This document shows, piece after piece, positions 38,001 through 48,892 of a stretch of DNA of 64,000 nt. The notes under the pieces were generated by a model. It was not told where the DNA came from, did not search any database, and saw nothing but the letters and a program-made list of their open reading frames with translations. The stretch comes from Hygrophila difformis (lineage: Eukaryota; Streptophyta; Magnoliopsida; Lamiales; Acanthaceae), in NCBI GenBank assembly GCA_030278955.1, contig JAOANR010000008.1, forward strand, positions 44,313,301 to 44,377,300, written 5' to 3'. The number at the start of each line of letters is the position of its first letter. The stretch's first letter is position 1. Position numbers and translations under genes: made by a program.

Positions 38001-41000
38001 AAAACATATATTTAGAATGGTTTATTTTAAAAATACATATTATAATATTTAGTTTTCATTTTTTATTTAATATTTAGTTTCCAATATATGGATATATTTT
38101 AATGGAAAGATTTAGTTGCCAACATAGATAAAATCCATTTCAAATGTAGTATCTATATTAAGTCATCACAATATTTTTTCCAAAGTTAATATTATAATTA
38201 ATAAACTTATTGCTATAATTAGAGAAATGATATAATAAAAAAATTTGTTAGAATTTAAATATAATCTTTTAATTTAAAGCAATGATAATTCAACACTGTC
38301 ATATTTAACTTGAGAATATAATTAATTTGATATTAATCAATCATTGAATGCTAATTTTTGGCATATTAATTTTTTCATCATCATTTTCCATTATTAATTC
38401 ATCCATTCAAAAATTTTATAATTAGCTATCTAATATTATAAGATCTACCAATTAAAGTAAACTATCATTTTTAACTATCAAATTAGCAATGATGATTTCC
38501 AAATTACATCCTTTAATTACGGGATCATTTCATTCTCTATTAGTGTACAATGATTTAAATATTTATGATTTTTGGATCTAATAAAATAAAATACATTTTA
38601 AAAATTAAAAAACACATATTTAGAATGGCTTATTTTAAAAATACATATTCTAATATTTAGTTTTCAATTTTTATTTAATATTTAGTTTTCAATATATGGA
38701 TATATTTGAATGGAAAGATTTAGTTGCCAATATAGATAAAATTCATTTCAAAACGTAGTATCTATATTAAATCATCACAATATTTTTTCCAAAGTTAATA
38801 TTATAATTAATAAACTTAAATTAGCCAAATGATATAATAAAAAATTTGTTAGAATTTAAATATAATCTTTTAATTTAAAGCAATGATAATTAAACATTGT
38901 CATATTTAACTTGAGAATATAATTAATTTGATATTAATCAATCATTGAATGCTAATTTTTGGCATATTAGTTTTTTCATCATCATTTTCCATTATTAATT
39001 CATCGATTCAAAAATTTTATAATCAGTTATCTAATATTATAAGATCTACCAATTAAAGTAAACTATCATTTTTAACTATCAAATTAGCAATGATGATTTC
39101 CAAATTGCATCCTTTAATTATGGGATCATTTCATTCTCTATTAGTGTGCAATGATTTAAATATTTATGATTTTTGGATCTAATAAAGTAAAATACATTTT
39201 AAAATCAAAAAACACATATTTAGAATGGTTTATTTTAAAAATACATATTCTAATATTTAGTTTTCATTTTTATTTAATATTTAGTTTCCAATATATGGAT
39301 ATATTTAAATGGAAAGATTTAGTTGCCAATATAGATAAAATCCATTTCAAAACGTAGTATCTATATTAAATCATCACAATATTTTTTCCAAAGTTAATAT
39401 TATAATTAATACACTTATTGCTATAATTAGCCAATTGATATAATAAAAAATTTGTTAGAATTTAAATATAATCTTTTAATTTAATTTAAAGCAATGATAA
39501 TTCAACATTTTCATATTTAACTTGAGAATAGAATTGATTTGATATTAATCAATCATTGAATGGAGTAATTGAGAATAGAACATGGATAAAAATGATATGG
39601 ACAAATTCGAAACTCTCTTATTGAATAAAATACAAAAGATTATGAGAAAATAATGCTATAACTAATAAACTCATCCAATTATTTACACTCGGTGGAACAA
39701 ATCTTTCCACAAAAAGAACAACCAAACAATTGATTTATTCTTTTTATGAATATTCCTTAGCTCTTCATCCATTCAAAATGCTCTTCGTCATTTGAGTCTG
39801 TACTATCGTTGTTCCAATATCTGTCACCAAAACAACAACAAAAGAAAATAAAAATATTAGCAAAAAAGGGAGAAAAAGGCATGAAATTGAATCATAAAAG
39901 CTATAAAATGACGGGGAGATGTATTTGTCATAGAAGAAGATGTCACAACAATTGATTTAATCTTTTATGATTATGAATATTCCTAAGCTCTTCATCCATT
40001 CAAAATGTTCTTCGTCACTTGAGTTTGTACTCTCGTTGTTCCAATAACTGTCACCAAAACAATAACAAAAGAAAACAAAGATATTAGCAAAAGATGGAGA
40101 AAGAAACATGAAATTGAATAAGAAAAGCTATAAAATGGTGGGAGATGTATTTGTTAAATGGAACAAAAGCTATAATATTGAGAGAAATGTTAGATGAAGA
40201 TGTAAGGATATGATTTTGAGGTGGGTTATAATACACATATTTATAGGAGGAAGGGAATAAATGAGATGCAGGTTTAATATAGAAATTGGAGCACGGTCCA
40301 TGACATATTTGTAATTATCATCGATGTGGAGCACGGTCCGGTGGCAGAACTGTAAATAAGTTAGTGTGTGTGAGAGAGTGTAAAAAAATGGATTTTGTGA
40401 GGGGAAAATATTTGGGCGGGAAAGTGTGTGTGTGTTAGACTATTTTGTTTTAGATTATTATATAGATGTGGTTTGGTCTTACTTGGCTTAATTCACAGAC
40501 CCAACAGGATCAGGATCCAATCAACCAAATTTTTCTCCAGGGCCACCAGGTACAATACTTGTCATCCTTTAGAAATTTAATTTCTCAATTACACCACATT
40601 GCCATCGACAAATAATTTATTGAAGAGTATAGACTATAGTGGAGTAGTATTGTATATATATGTAATATGTTTTCATTTAAATATCCATCCGTTTAATATC
40701 TCCCCTAAAATATCTATACTATAATAAATCCTGAAAGCATATTTTATTGTGTTGACTATATTACCCTTTTAAGTTATAATTAATCTATTTATAAAAATTA
40801 TATGTTATGGGTTCAAATAGTAATTTTACCTCAAAGATATGCATATCTATCATAAAGATACATATCAAAGGTCTAGAAAGTAAAATCACTTCATCCTAAA
40901 ATTTCATGACCGTAGGATTGAAAATCTGTTAATCTCCACCATTTATTCATAATATTTGAATATAATATAATAAATCTTGAAACCATAATTTTATTGTGAT

Positions 41001-42232
41001 ACCTATATTGCCCTTTTAAGTCATAATTATGTTTCTTTATAAAAATATATATTACAGGTTTAAACAGTAAAAAAAATACATAAAGAAATCTCTAAATAAA
41101 TATGTATACTATTTTGAATAAAAATATCTAGGAGTATTAAAATTTAACTTTTTATTGTAAGTTTTTTTCTGAAAAACTACATAATATACATAAAATTAAA
41201 AATATATTTCATTAGTAAGAAAAAAAAAAAAAAAAATTCTACTCTCAAAAAAAAAAATTAGTAAGAAAAATTCAATATACTATTTTGTGTACATAAAATT
41301 AATATCATGATTTAATTTTATATATGTTTTTATTAGTCATTAATCTACATGCATTTACGGGTGATTAAAGTGAGTTAGAAAAACGAAAATTTTAATATAA
41401 TTAATCAGTTATACATATAATATTTATAATAGTAGGGGTGGTAATCATGTTCTATTTACATTTTATTTGCATAAAAATTTAAATTATACTTTGGTATAAG
41501 TATTATGAAAAAATTAAAAGCTTATTTCTTCTGTCATTTAGAGAAGATAATAAAAAATTATATTTTATTAAAAATTTGTTTTTCATACATATACTAATTA
41601 AATAATATCTATTATATTATTTTAAATTAATCGAATTAATATTAGTTTATATTAAAAAAATCAGTACCCGTGCGCGGAGCGCGGGTGAAAAATCTAGTAG
41701 TAATAAAATTGGTAAAATAAACACGCATCTCACCCTCTTACTTTTTGTTATAAGATTCTAAATAGAATAAAAAAATAGAATAGGGTTTCGAATTATTGAA
41801 AAATTTGGTAAACACTTTGTATTTAGCCAAAACTAAACGTTTTCAGCTTATTAATCACCCTTTAACTCCTCGATATGATTTACTATAATTTATTTGTGAT
41901 GAACTTCAAATTTTAATTATATTCTTTTTTTTTAAAAAAAAATTATGAGATTAAATCTATATATATATACCTCTAGCGCCATAAAAGTGGTAAAATCTGA
42001 AAAATATATTATCATAATTTTTGTAGGTTCATTTGAACCTCAAGCCTCAACGCCGCCACCGGTGCCATCGCTAACACCACCAGAAGGGGACATAATCCCA
42101 ACCCTTACACCTCCAGGGATGCGCCCTACATTGTTTCCATCTGTGGCACCACCACCGTCATCATCATCACATCCAACTCTTATATCAACTTTGGGAATTA
42201 TAATATTGATCCTGAAATTATTACATTCATGA
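29044..42232 (+). CDS. GPI-anchored non-specific lipid-transfer protein (LTPG-like), four exons
   Basis: Exons 29044-29434, 30659-30685, 40499-40549 and 42027-42232 join with GT-AG introns, all phase 1, into 675 nt (224 residues plus TGA). Residues 1 to about 32 are a signal peptide. Cysteines 47, 58, 79, 80, 93, 95, 120 and 129 give the C-C-CC-CxC-C-C pattern of the lipid-transfer/2S-albumin superfamily. A Pro/Ser/Thr-rich linker follows, encoded by exons 2-4, and the protein ends in a hydrophobic tail (TLISTLGIIILILKLLHS) expected to be replaced by a GPI anchor. NRT (109) and NMT (121) are possible N-glycosylation sites. Such proteins sit on the outer plasma membrane or wall and carry cuticular or suberin lipids. 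The Cys2-Cys3 loop is lengthened by poly-Ser. A second in-frame ATG is codon 4. The introns are 1.2, 9.8 and 1.5 kb, filled with transposons. Exon 1 is very secure; the small exons rest on splice sites, phase and composition. Confidence 0.88.
29733..30346 (-). mobile_element. SINE (family 1) in LTPG intron 1, split by a hAT MITE
   Basis: A perfect 17-bp target duplication ATGAAAATTCTTATATA (29716-29732 and 30347-30363) bounds the insertion. The T-rich left end and the ACAAATTACAAAAGGA and GGGAATCAAGCC segments match the SINE at 8383. The SINE is interrupted at 29791-30241. Confidence 0.88.
29791..30241. mobile_element. hAT-type MITE nested in the SINE
   Basis: The left end TAGGGGTGGGAATAGATGAC and the complement of the right end TAGGGCTGGAAATAGGTCGG form the terminal inverted repeat. 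An 8-bp target duplication with one mismatch flanks it (GTAGGAGC at 29783-29790, GTGGGAGC at 30242-30249). The interior is rich in GGCCTGG and AGGCCT words. Confidence 0.87.
30691..31562 (+). mobile_element. Helitron-like insertion in LTPG intron 2
   Basis: Starts TCAATAATATATAAAGTC after an A and ends CTAG before a T, with a GC-rich hairpin-forming CCCGCCCACACATGCGGGT near the end. The 5' end resembles the Helitron at 12934. The insertion begins only five bases after the exon 2 boundary. Confidence 0.65.
33825..39560. repeat. Family of internal direct repeats, including an approximately 600-bp tandem unit
   Basis: The segment with CATCATCCCCATTGTAAAAA occurs at about 33845, 35765, 36436 and (cut short) 37970. 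A block ending CAATGGAAATCA occurs at about 35330, 35990 and 37655. From about 38000 a unit of about 600 bp repeats head to tail: its AATGATAATT word lies at 38281, 38882 and 39493 (spacing 601 and 611). All copies are AT-rich and non-coding; the small ORFs here are repeat-derived. Confidence 0.82.
39730..40255 (-). pseudogene. Duplicated gene fragment with its own TATA box inside the Helitron-like element
   Basis: Two direct copies (about 39736-39900 and 39950-40140) each contain, on the minus strand, an intron-like stretch ending GGTGACAG and an exon-like piece reading YWNN(D/E)ST(D/N)S(N/S)DEEHFEWMKS. Upstream of the right copy a TATA-like CCTATAAATATG lies at about 40240-40252, followed by a CT-rich leader. 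Most differences between the copies keep the peptide similar. The parent gene was not recognised. It looks like a captured 5' gene piece rather than a working gene. Confidence 0.5.
40713..41697 (+). mobile_element. Helitron in LTPG intron 3, 985 bp
   Basis: Starts A|TCTATACTATAATAAATCC and ends AAAAATCTAG|T, with an 8-bp-stem hairpin ACCCGTGC...GCGCGGGT just before the end. The minus-strand element at 58665-60234 matches it at both ends and internally, which confirms the boundaries. It is non-coding. Confidence 0.82.
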
Positions 42233-42446
42233 TTTATAGTAATTGATATATACTCCTATATATATATGTACTTTGCTTCTCTAAGGGTTAATTAGCTCAT
42301 ATCTTGTTATATATGTTTCATTCATTCAAATGTTATTAGGTTATATATATTCAGAAAGAATAATGCTTAGAAGCACTAAACAAGCAGCGGAGAGGGGGAA
42401 TTATTTTTACCTATCGATTGTTTTCTGTTTAAATGGTTATTTCTTT

Positions 42447-45400
42447 AGACCGTCGATGGGGTGCTTCCAGGAAACTAAAATGGTAGAGATTAAGGAGGGG
42501 TTGGTGAGGAGGCTCTGGGGATCTAATGCATGTAATTTTGTATATCAGCCGGCAGAGGGCAATGCGGGGGGATTATTGGTCGTTTGGGATTCGGGTTGGG
42601 GGTCGTTCAGCGTGGTAGAACAAGAGCATAGGATGGTGTGGATCAGGGGGAGGGTGAGGGAGGTTGGGGTGACTCTAAATGTATTGTGCATTCACGCTCC
42701 GAACGATAGGAGGGAGAGAGCTGATTTTTGGAATGAATTGAGTGGGAAGTGTGATACGGGCAATGGGGAGTCTTGGTGTCTAACAGGGGATTTTAACGCG
42801 GTAGTAGGGGAGGGTGAGAGGGTGGGTTTGTCAGAGGATGCAGGTTCATCTAGAGATTTTCGTGAGTTTATTTATCGGTTGGGTTTAATGGATTTACCTA
42901 TGATAGGGGGGGGCGTTTACTTGGTTTGGGAGGGGGGGTAGGGCGTCAAGTCGTCTTGATCGGTTCTTGGTATCAGCGGACTGGATGGGTATAGAGGGGG
43001 GATAGTGCAAAGGAGAGGGGAGTCGGTGTGTTCGGATCACTATCCCGTTTGGTTGGTGGTGGGGGGAAAGGAGTGGGGGTTTAAACCTTTTAGGTTCTTT
43101 AATTATTGGATGGAGGAGAGGGGATTTTCTGAGTTGGTCAAGTCGGTTTGGGAGCGAAATAGACCTGCCTGGAATTGTAGATTGGTTGGACGTTTAAGAC
43201 AGTTGAGATGCAAAATTAGGGAGTGGGATGGTTATGGGGCCAAGGGGATGGAATCAAGTATTAAGCAATTACAGGAAGAGATTGGTGATATTGAGGGAAA
43301 TGGCCAGGGGCTCGGAATGGATGAGGAGGCGAGAGTTGTGTGGAGTCAGAAAAATAGAGAGCTGAAGAATTTATTATTGGCGGAAGAACGCAGGTGGATG
43401 CAAAAATCTAGGATTCGGTGGCTTAGAGAAGGAGACCAAAATACTAGATTTTTTCAGGCAGTGACTAAGTTGAACAGAGTCAGGAGTTATCTTGCAACTA
43501 TTACAGTGGAGGGAGAGGTGATTGAGGATCCGAGATTGATTAAAGAAAAGGCCTTCGAGTTCTTTAAGGAGAAGTTTGAAATAAAAGCTGGGGAGATTTT
43601 CCTAGTGAATGCTGTTGGTTTATCTGAAGTGGGTGAGGCCGACAGGGGGTGGTTAACCAGGGGGTTTGGGGAAGAGGAGGTTAAAGAGGTGATATGGGGG
43701 TTTGATGGTAATAGAGCGCCGGGGCCGGACGGATTTAACATCAGTTTCTTTAAGAGATTTTGGAGCATTCTAAAAGAGGATATTATGGAAGTATTCAGAG
43801 ACTTGGAGGAGAAAAGTTTGTTACCGCACAGGGTGGGAGAGTCCTATATTACACTCATTCCAAAGGTGGAGAATCCGAGTGAGTTTGGAGACTTTCGACC
43901 AATCTCATTAGTGGGCAGTATATATAAGATTGTGGCAAAGACACTAGCGAACAGATTAAAGGAAGTGTTGGGATCAGTGGTGGGGGAAACTCAAATGGCA
44001 TTCATCAAAGGCCGGCAAATTTTGGATGGGGTTTTGGTGGCGTCCGAGGTTATTAACTATAATAAAAGGAGGGGGAAGAAAGGGTTTGTTATCAAGTTAG
44101 ATTTTGCGAAAGCATATGACAACGTTTCCTGGGATACTTTGTGGCAGATTATGGAGGCAATGAATTTCGAAAGGAAATGGATCCAATGGATGAGAGCGTG
44201 TGTGGAGTCGGGGGCGGCGGCCGTATTAATTAATGGTTCTCCTACTAGATTTTTCAATATGCATAGGGGATTGAGACAAGGGGATCCATTATCCCCCTAT
44301 CTTTTTGTGTTGGTTGTGGAGGTATTAAATAAATTGTTGGTTAGAGCAGGGGAGATGGAGCTGTTTAGGGGGTTAGAAGCTGGAAACGGGGGTTTGAGGG
44401 TGTCACATCTACAATATGCAGACGACACAATCCTTTTTTGTGAGGGAGAAATGCAACAGGTAGTTTGTTTAAAAAGAATTCTGAGGGTGTTCTCTTTAGC
44501 CACTGGCTTAGGGATAAATTATAGAAAAAGCAGTGTATCAGGTATCAACTGTTCACACGAGGAGATGGAAGAAGCCGCGGCTGCGTTGGGCTGTGGTATT
44601 GGGGAATGGCCGATGAAATATCTAGGCATACCTATTGGGGGTAGGATCAATGGGATAGATATATGGAAGCCGGTGATTGAGAGAGTGGAAAAGAAGCTTT
44701 CCGGGTGGAAGGGGAGGTTGTTGTCTCAAGCGGGGAGAATGTGCTTAATTAAGACTGTGCTGGGGAGCTTACCAACTTATTTCCTATCGATCTTTAAAGC
44801 TCCATCGATTGTGGTAGAAAGATTGGAAAAATTAAAGAGAAGGTTTTTGTGGGGAGAGTGGGAGGGTACAAGGAAGTTACATACGATTAGGTGGGAAAGT
44901 ATTTGTTGCCAAATACAGGACGGAGGGCTGAATATAAGAAGAGTCCAGGATTTTAATGATGCTCTTTTATTGAAGTGGAAATGGAGGTTCGGGATTGATA
45001 AAACACTGTGGCAACAGGTTATAAATAACAAGTACTATGATAATTCAAGTCCGTTGGTGCCGGAGGCTAGGAGAGAAAGGTCTGTTTGGGGATACATTTG
45101 CAAAGCTTGGGAAGATATGGCGGAGATGGGAGATGGTACTAAGTTCCTCATTCAAGTGGGAAATGGGAAGAGGACGAGATTTTGGCATGATAGATGGGTG
45201 GAGGAGGGCTACTCTCTTAAAGAAGCATATCCTCGATTGTTTGTACTGTCGGTGCATAAGGACGGGATGGTAGCAGACTTTGGAGACTGGAGTGGGGTTC
45301 GGTGGGAATGGCGATTAGAGTGGCGGAGAGAGTTATTTGATTGGGAGGTGGGGGTTTTGGAAAACATGAGGGCGGAGCTTAATAGGAACAATCTAAACAG

Positions 45401-46508
45401 GTTCGTGGAGGATAGAGTTAGATGGACGATCGAGGGGAACGGTGTCTTCTCTGTGCGTTCGTGCTGGAGGCGTATTGAGGGGGGTTCTGAGAGTGAGACA
45501 GGCGGGATATGGAAGAAGTTGTGGAACATTTCATGCCCTATGAAGGTAAAATTGTTGGCTTGGAAAGTTATAAAAGCGGCGATTCCTGTAAAAGAAGTAT
45601 TAATGAGGAGAGGGTGCTCAAACGGAGATAATATCAATTGCCCATTATGCGATGGGGAAGTGGAGTCAGTGGATCATCTAATGTGTAGGTGCCCGATGGT
45701 GATGGAATTATGGTATAATGGGGTTGGCTGGTTCGATGGAAGTTGGGCGATGCCTGGGCAGGTGAAGGGGTTGTTGGAGTTGTGGTTTAACGTTCGAATG
45801 GGTCAGGGCAAGGGCGAGGCATGGCTGATGACGGCTATGGCCATCATCTGGTCAGTTTGGCGACACAGAAATGCTGTGATATTTCAAGGTACGCCCTTTA
45901 TAAAAAATTCTGTTGAGGCCGAAATAAAATGGAGAGTTGGAGCTTGGTGGCAAGCTTATAAGGGGAATGTGGATATTAGTTTGGTAAGTGTGGATGCTGG
46001 TTTTCCTAAAAGTTTGACGATGGGGAGGGGGTGTATCATCACAGGAGGGAGGAGGGGATTAGAATGGGAATATCCGGAGGAGGGGTGGTGGAAAGTGAAC
46101 ACGGACGGGTCGTCCCTAGGGAATCCCGGTCCAGCAGGCATCGGGGGGGTCATTAGAAATTGCAAGGGGGAAATTTTATTCATCTTGTCTGATTTTATTG
46201 GTTGGAAGGAGGCGGTGGAGGCTGAATTCATAGCAATTAGCAGAGTTTGTGCGGCGTTAGTTAGGGATCAAGGGTTCCCCCTCCCAAGATTGATATTTGA
46301 ATGTGACTCCAACAGTGTGGTGAGTTGGTTGAACCAACCGGAGAAAGTGCCGTGGAGGTTGTTTAAGTTCTTGGGACCGATAATGATAATTCTCGGATGT
46401 GGTGGAGAGATAAGGATGAGACATATTTTCAGGGAGCGAAATTCGTTGGCGGATGGTTGGGCTAGAAGAGGTGCTTCGGGAGAAGGATGTATGGAAGCCT
46501 GGATGTAG
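42447..46508 (+). pseudogene. LINE ORF2: endonuclease remnant, reverse transcriptase, zf-RVT, RNase H
   Basis: The open stretch to 42941 encodes most of an EEP endonuclease (LTGDFNAVV). A 1,167-codon stretch (43005-46508) then carries the RT, with the GPDGF, FRPISL, KLDFAKAYD and LRQGDPLSP motifs and catalytic YADD (44415-44426, residues 471-474). It continues with a zinc-finger zf-RVT region (CPLC...HLMCRC) and an RNase H domain (TDGS with Asp about residue 1034, ECDS, LADGWARRG). Between the two stretches the frame moves by one in the seven-G run 42932-42938 and returns in the G run 42996-43001, so the indels compensate but leave stops. The start of ORF2 and all of ORF1 are missing. RT and RNase H are otherwise open throughout. 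Confidence 0.94.
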
Positions 46509-46828
46509 GGAGGAAAGAATAGGCGCAGATTCTGTTGGCTTGTGGCGATTCTTCGTTAGGCTGCTTACCTAATGTAAGTTTGGAGGCAAAGTTGGATGGC
46601 CTATGTCTCACGCTGGGAGTGTCGAACAGAGTGGGGATGAGAGGTTAATTCTGTTGAGGGGTAAGGTATGTTGTACATCCGAACAGTTCTCAGTTTATGT
46701 TTTGGGTAGGGTGTTGATTGTTGTTGTAAGGTTGTAGTTTTGTAAGGTTGGTAGAATCTGATGATTCAAGTCTTGTATTGCAACACTATGTGTTACTTGG
46801 TGTGGAATAAAAGCTGTTATTCTCAAAA
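42447..46828 (+). mobile_element. 5'-truncated L1-type LINE, 4.4 kb
   Basis: A perfect 16-bp target duplication AAATGGTTATTTCTTT flanks it (42431-42446 and 46829-46844). The 5' end starts inside the endonuclease domain (CFQETKM) and the 3' end closes with AATAAAAGCTGTTATTCTC and a very short A tail. It lies about 200 bp after the LTPG stop codon in the same orientation. The perfect duplication argues for a recent insertion. Confidence 0.95.
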
Positions 46829-46844
46829 AAATGGTTATTTCTTT

Positions 46845-47407
46845 TATTTGAATGTGTATTTCATTTTTTTGAAAAGTATAAAATTCTATTAATCCTATTA
46901 TTGCTAGTGTTACAAATAATAATAATAAAAAAAAAAAGGAAATCAAAGAACAACAATATAATCAAGCATGATAAGATAAACATAAACGTTTTTTAAATGA
47001 AAATCCGGACTCATCACAGCCAACACAAGAGCGGCCGGGAAACAATAATCAATTAGCATGCTGAAATGTAACCGTTGAAATGAAAATCTCGACTCATCAT
47101 CAGCCAACGCCGCAAGAGCGGGCGGAGGGGAAGATCAACACTGGAAAGCATCTCCATTACTGATCACAACAAATTTGACATGCCAATCAATCACCAAAGG
47201 TAGTGCTAGAGGTGGCAATCCGACCCAAGCAAGGTTCGACGTCCACCCAATTTGAACTTGATACCAAATAAATAGCGTTTAGCTACGCCACAATAAATAA
47301 ATAAATAAATAAATAGGATTTGGATCAAGCGTTTTGACCCAATTAAGTATGCAGGTCATCAATATGAATCTGACATGTTTAACATTATTATTATATAATT
47401 ATTATTA
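46845..47407. other. Spacer with a diverged duplication and an (AATA)n tract
   Basis: GAAAATCCGGACTCATCA...GAGCGGCCGGGA at about 46999-47040 recurs diverged at about 47082-47125. (AATA)n lies at 47291-47316. TAGAGGTGGCAATCCGACCC at about 47208 looks like one end of a hAT-like MITE without a partner. No gene was seen. Confidence 0.5.
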
Positions 47408-47434
47408 CTAGATTTTTTTGCCCCTGCGCACGGG
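47408..47434 (-). mobile_element. 3' end of a minus-strand Helitron, interrupted by a hAT element
   Basis: A then CTAG (47408-47411) and a GC-rich arm GCCCCTGCGCACGGG follow the same pattern as the Helitron end at 58665. The sequence resumes after the hAT insertion at 47893. The far (5') end was not found. Confidence 0.55.
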
Positions 47435-47884
47435 CAGTGGCGGAACCTACATGGGAGCTTGGGGGCCGCCGCCCTCCCCGAGTTCGAAATTTGCCTATTA
47501 ATTTTGTATAGTTATGTTTATTTTAGTTATATCAGAAATTCTTTTTATATAATTTCGCCCCCTCAAACTCAAATCTTGACAATAATATTTTATACAGTCG
47601 TGTAAATTTAATAGAAATCATTTTTCGGTAATTTACGGGGAAGAAGAGGAAAAAGAATGCAACATGTTTCTTTATTAGTGAGCTTTTTTAACATAAGGTT
47701 ATATATATTCTTTAAAGATATAGACTCAGGTAGAGTTAGATGAAAAGAGTGACATCGTTAGCAGTTCAAAAAAATGAAAATCAATTGATAGTTATCCTAT
47801 GGAAATTAAAGATGAAATAAGGAAAAGTTATTTAGTCGAATCCTCGTCCCCCGGCCCGCCCCCGACACTCTGCGTCCGCCACTG
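47435..47884. mobile_element. hAT-type non-autonomous element, 450 bp
   Basis: CAGTGGCGGA at the left end and TCCGCCACTG at the right form a terminal inverted repeat. A perfect 8-bp target duplication CGCACGGG flanks it (47427-47434 and 47885-47892). The interior is non-coding. Confidence 0.93.
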
Positions 47885-47974
47885 CGCACGGGGTGTTAAA
47901 CTTATATGCGCACTGGCGTTGAACTTATATGAGTTTGTAAAATGAGAATATAATTTTTTTGCATTACATAAGGT

Positions 47975-48653
47975 TAGGGATGAGAATAGGCCAGGCTACC
48001 CGACATATGCCTATGGCCTAGTCTATCGAAGACCATGTCAGACCAAACTTTTTTTATAAATAGGTTAGGCTTAGGTTTTTTTTGTAAAAAAAACCCTATT
48101 TAGCTAAATAGGTCCAGACCAAACTTTAAAAAAAAATATATTAGGTCTACCAGGTCGGCATAGTTATCATTATTTTTTTAGGTGAATACCAGGATATCTC
48201 CAGATCTAATTGGACCCAAGACTAATCCCTCGAGAATCAGGTGGGCATAGTTATCATTATTATTAGTATGTTTATCTTTATTGTATATAGATATGTGGTA
48301 TCATTGTTGTTATTTTGTATGAAAATAATTATTAATTTGATTTTATATAGGTTTTAAAATATTCTTAAGTCTTTTCCCCTGTATAAATAGTCATGGATGA
48401 AGACTTACCCAAAAGGCACAAATTTATATTTTCTAACCTTATGATTACATCCGACATATATAAAATAATTATAACTTAATTTTAAAATAGGTTTAATCCG
48501 ACTTTTAAAATGCTTAAAAGCTGGCCTGTTTAATTTTAATAGGTCATGCTTAGGCTTATAAGATATTTCTATCTCGGGCCTTAAAAAATCGACATAGGCC
48601 TAGGCAATTCAAACCTAACCCTGACCTGGCCTATAGCCTATTTCCACCCCCTA
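47975..48653. mobile_element. hAT-type MITE, 679 bp, with a SINE fragment inside
   Basis: The left end TAGGGATGAGAATAGGCCAG and the complement of the right end TAGGGGGTGGAAATAGGCTA are inverted. An 8-bp duplication with one mismatch flanks it (CATAAGGT at 47967-47974, CATGAGGT at 48654-48661). A reversed SINE family 2 piece lies at about 48176-48240. It is the same family as 29791-30241. Confidence 0.85.
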
Positions 48654-48892
48654 CATGAGGTTTAAAGTCTTTTGTTTAAATTGTGATAGAAATGCATGCA
48701 AGAAAAATTTAAAAGAGAAATAAAGGAAAGAATAAGATGATAGAAGAAATTTCAAACCTCCAAACAGGTGGACATAATACAAAATAAATTGCTTTTACCA
48801 TTGAAAAACTAAACTATGTAATTTCAATTTTATATCTAAAATAATAAGAGCAATTGAAAAAAATACCCTTAAACTATTAAAAATTCACCAAC

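Larger units (their letters stand above)
31745..40466 (-). mobile_element. Large Helitron-like element (8.7 kb) in LTPG intron 2
   Basis: On the minus strand the 3' end is a hairpin (CCCGCGCATCGTGCGGGTGGG) followed by TAATACTAG and T. The 5' end is A|TCTATATAATAATCTAAAA at 40466. Treating these as one element, and removing the neighbour at 30691-31562, returns intron 2 to about 220 bp, an ordinary plant intron size. No Rep/helicase domain was seen. It could instead be two or more elements. Internal tandem repeats and a duplicated gene fragment are listed separately. Confidence 0.5.

Noticed and set aside
42330..42446. N-terminal extension of the LINE ORF
   Set aside because: This part is host sequence left of the 16-bp target duplication; the LINE begins at 42447.
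46695..46946. Small minus-strand ORF after the LINE
   Set aside because: It spans the LINE 3' end, the target duplication and an A-rich tract, so it cannot be an old gene.
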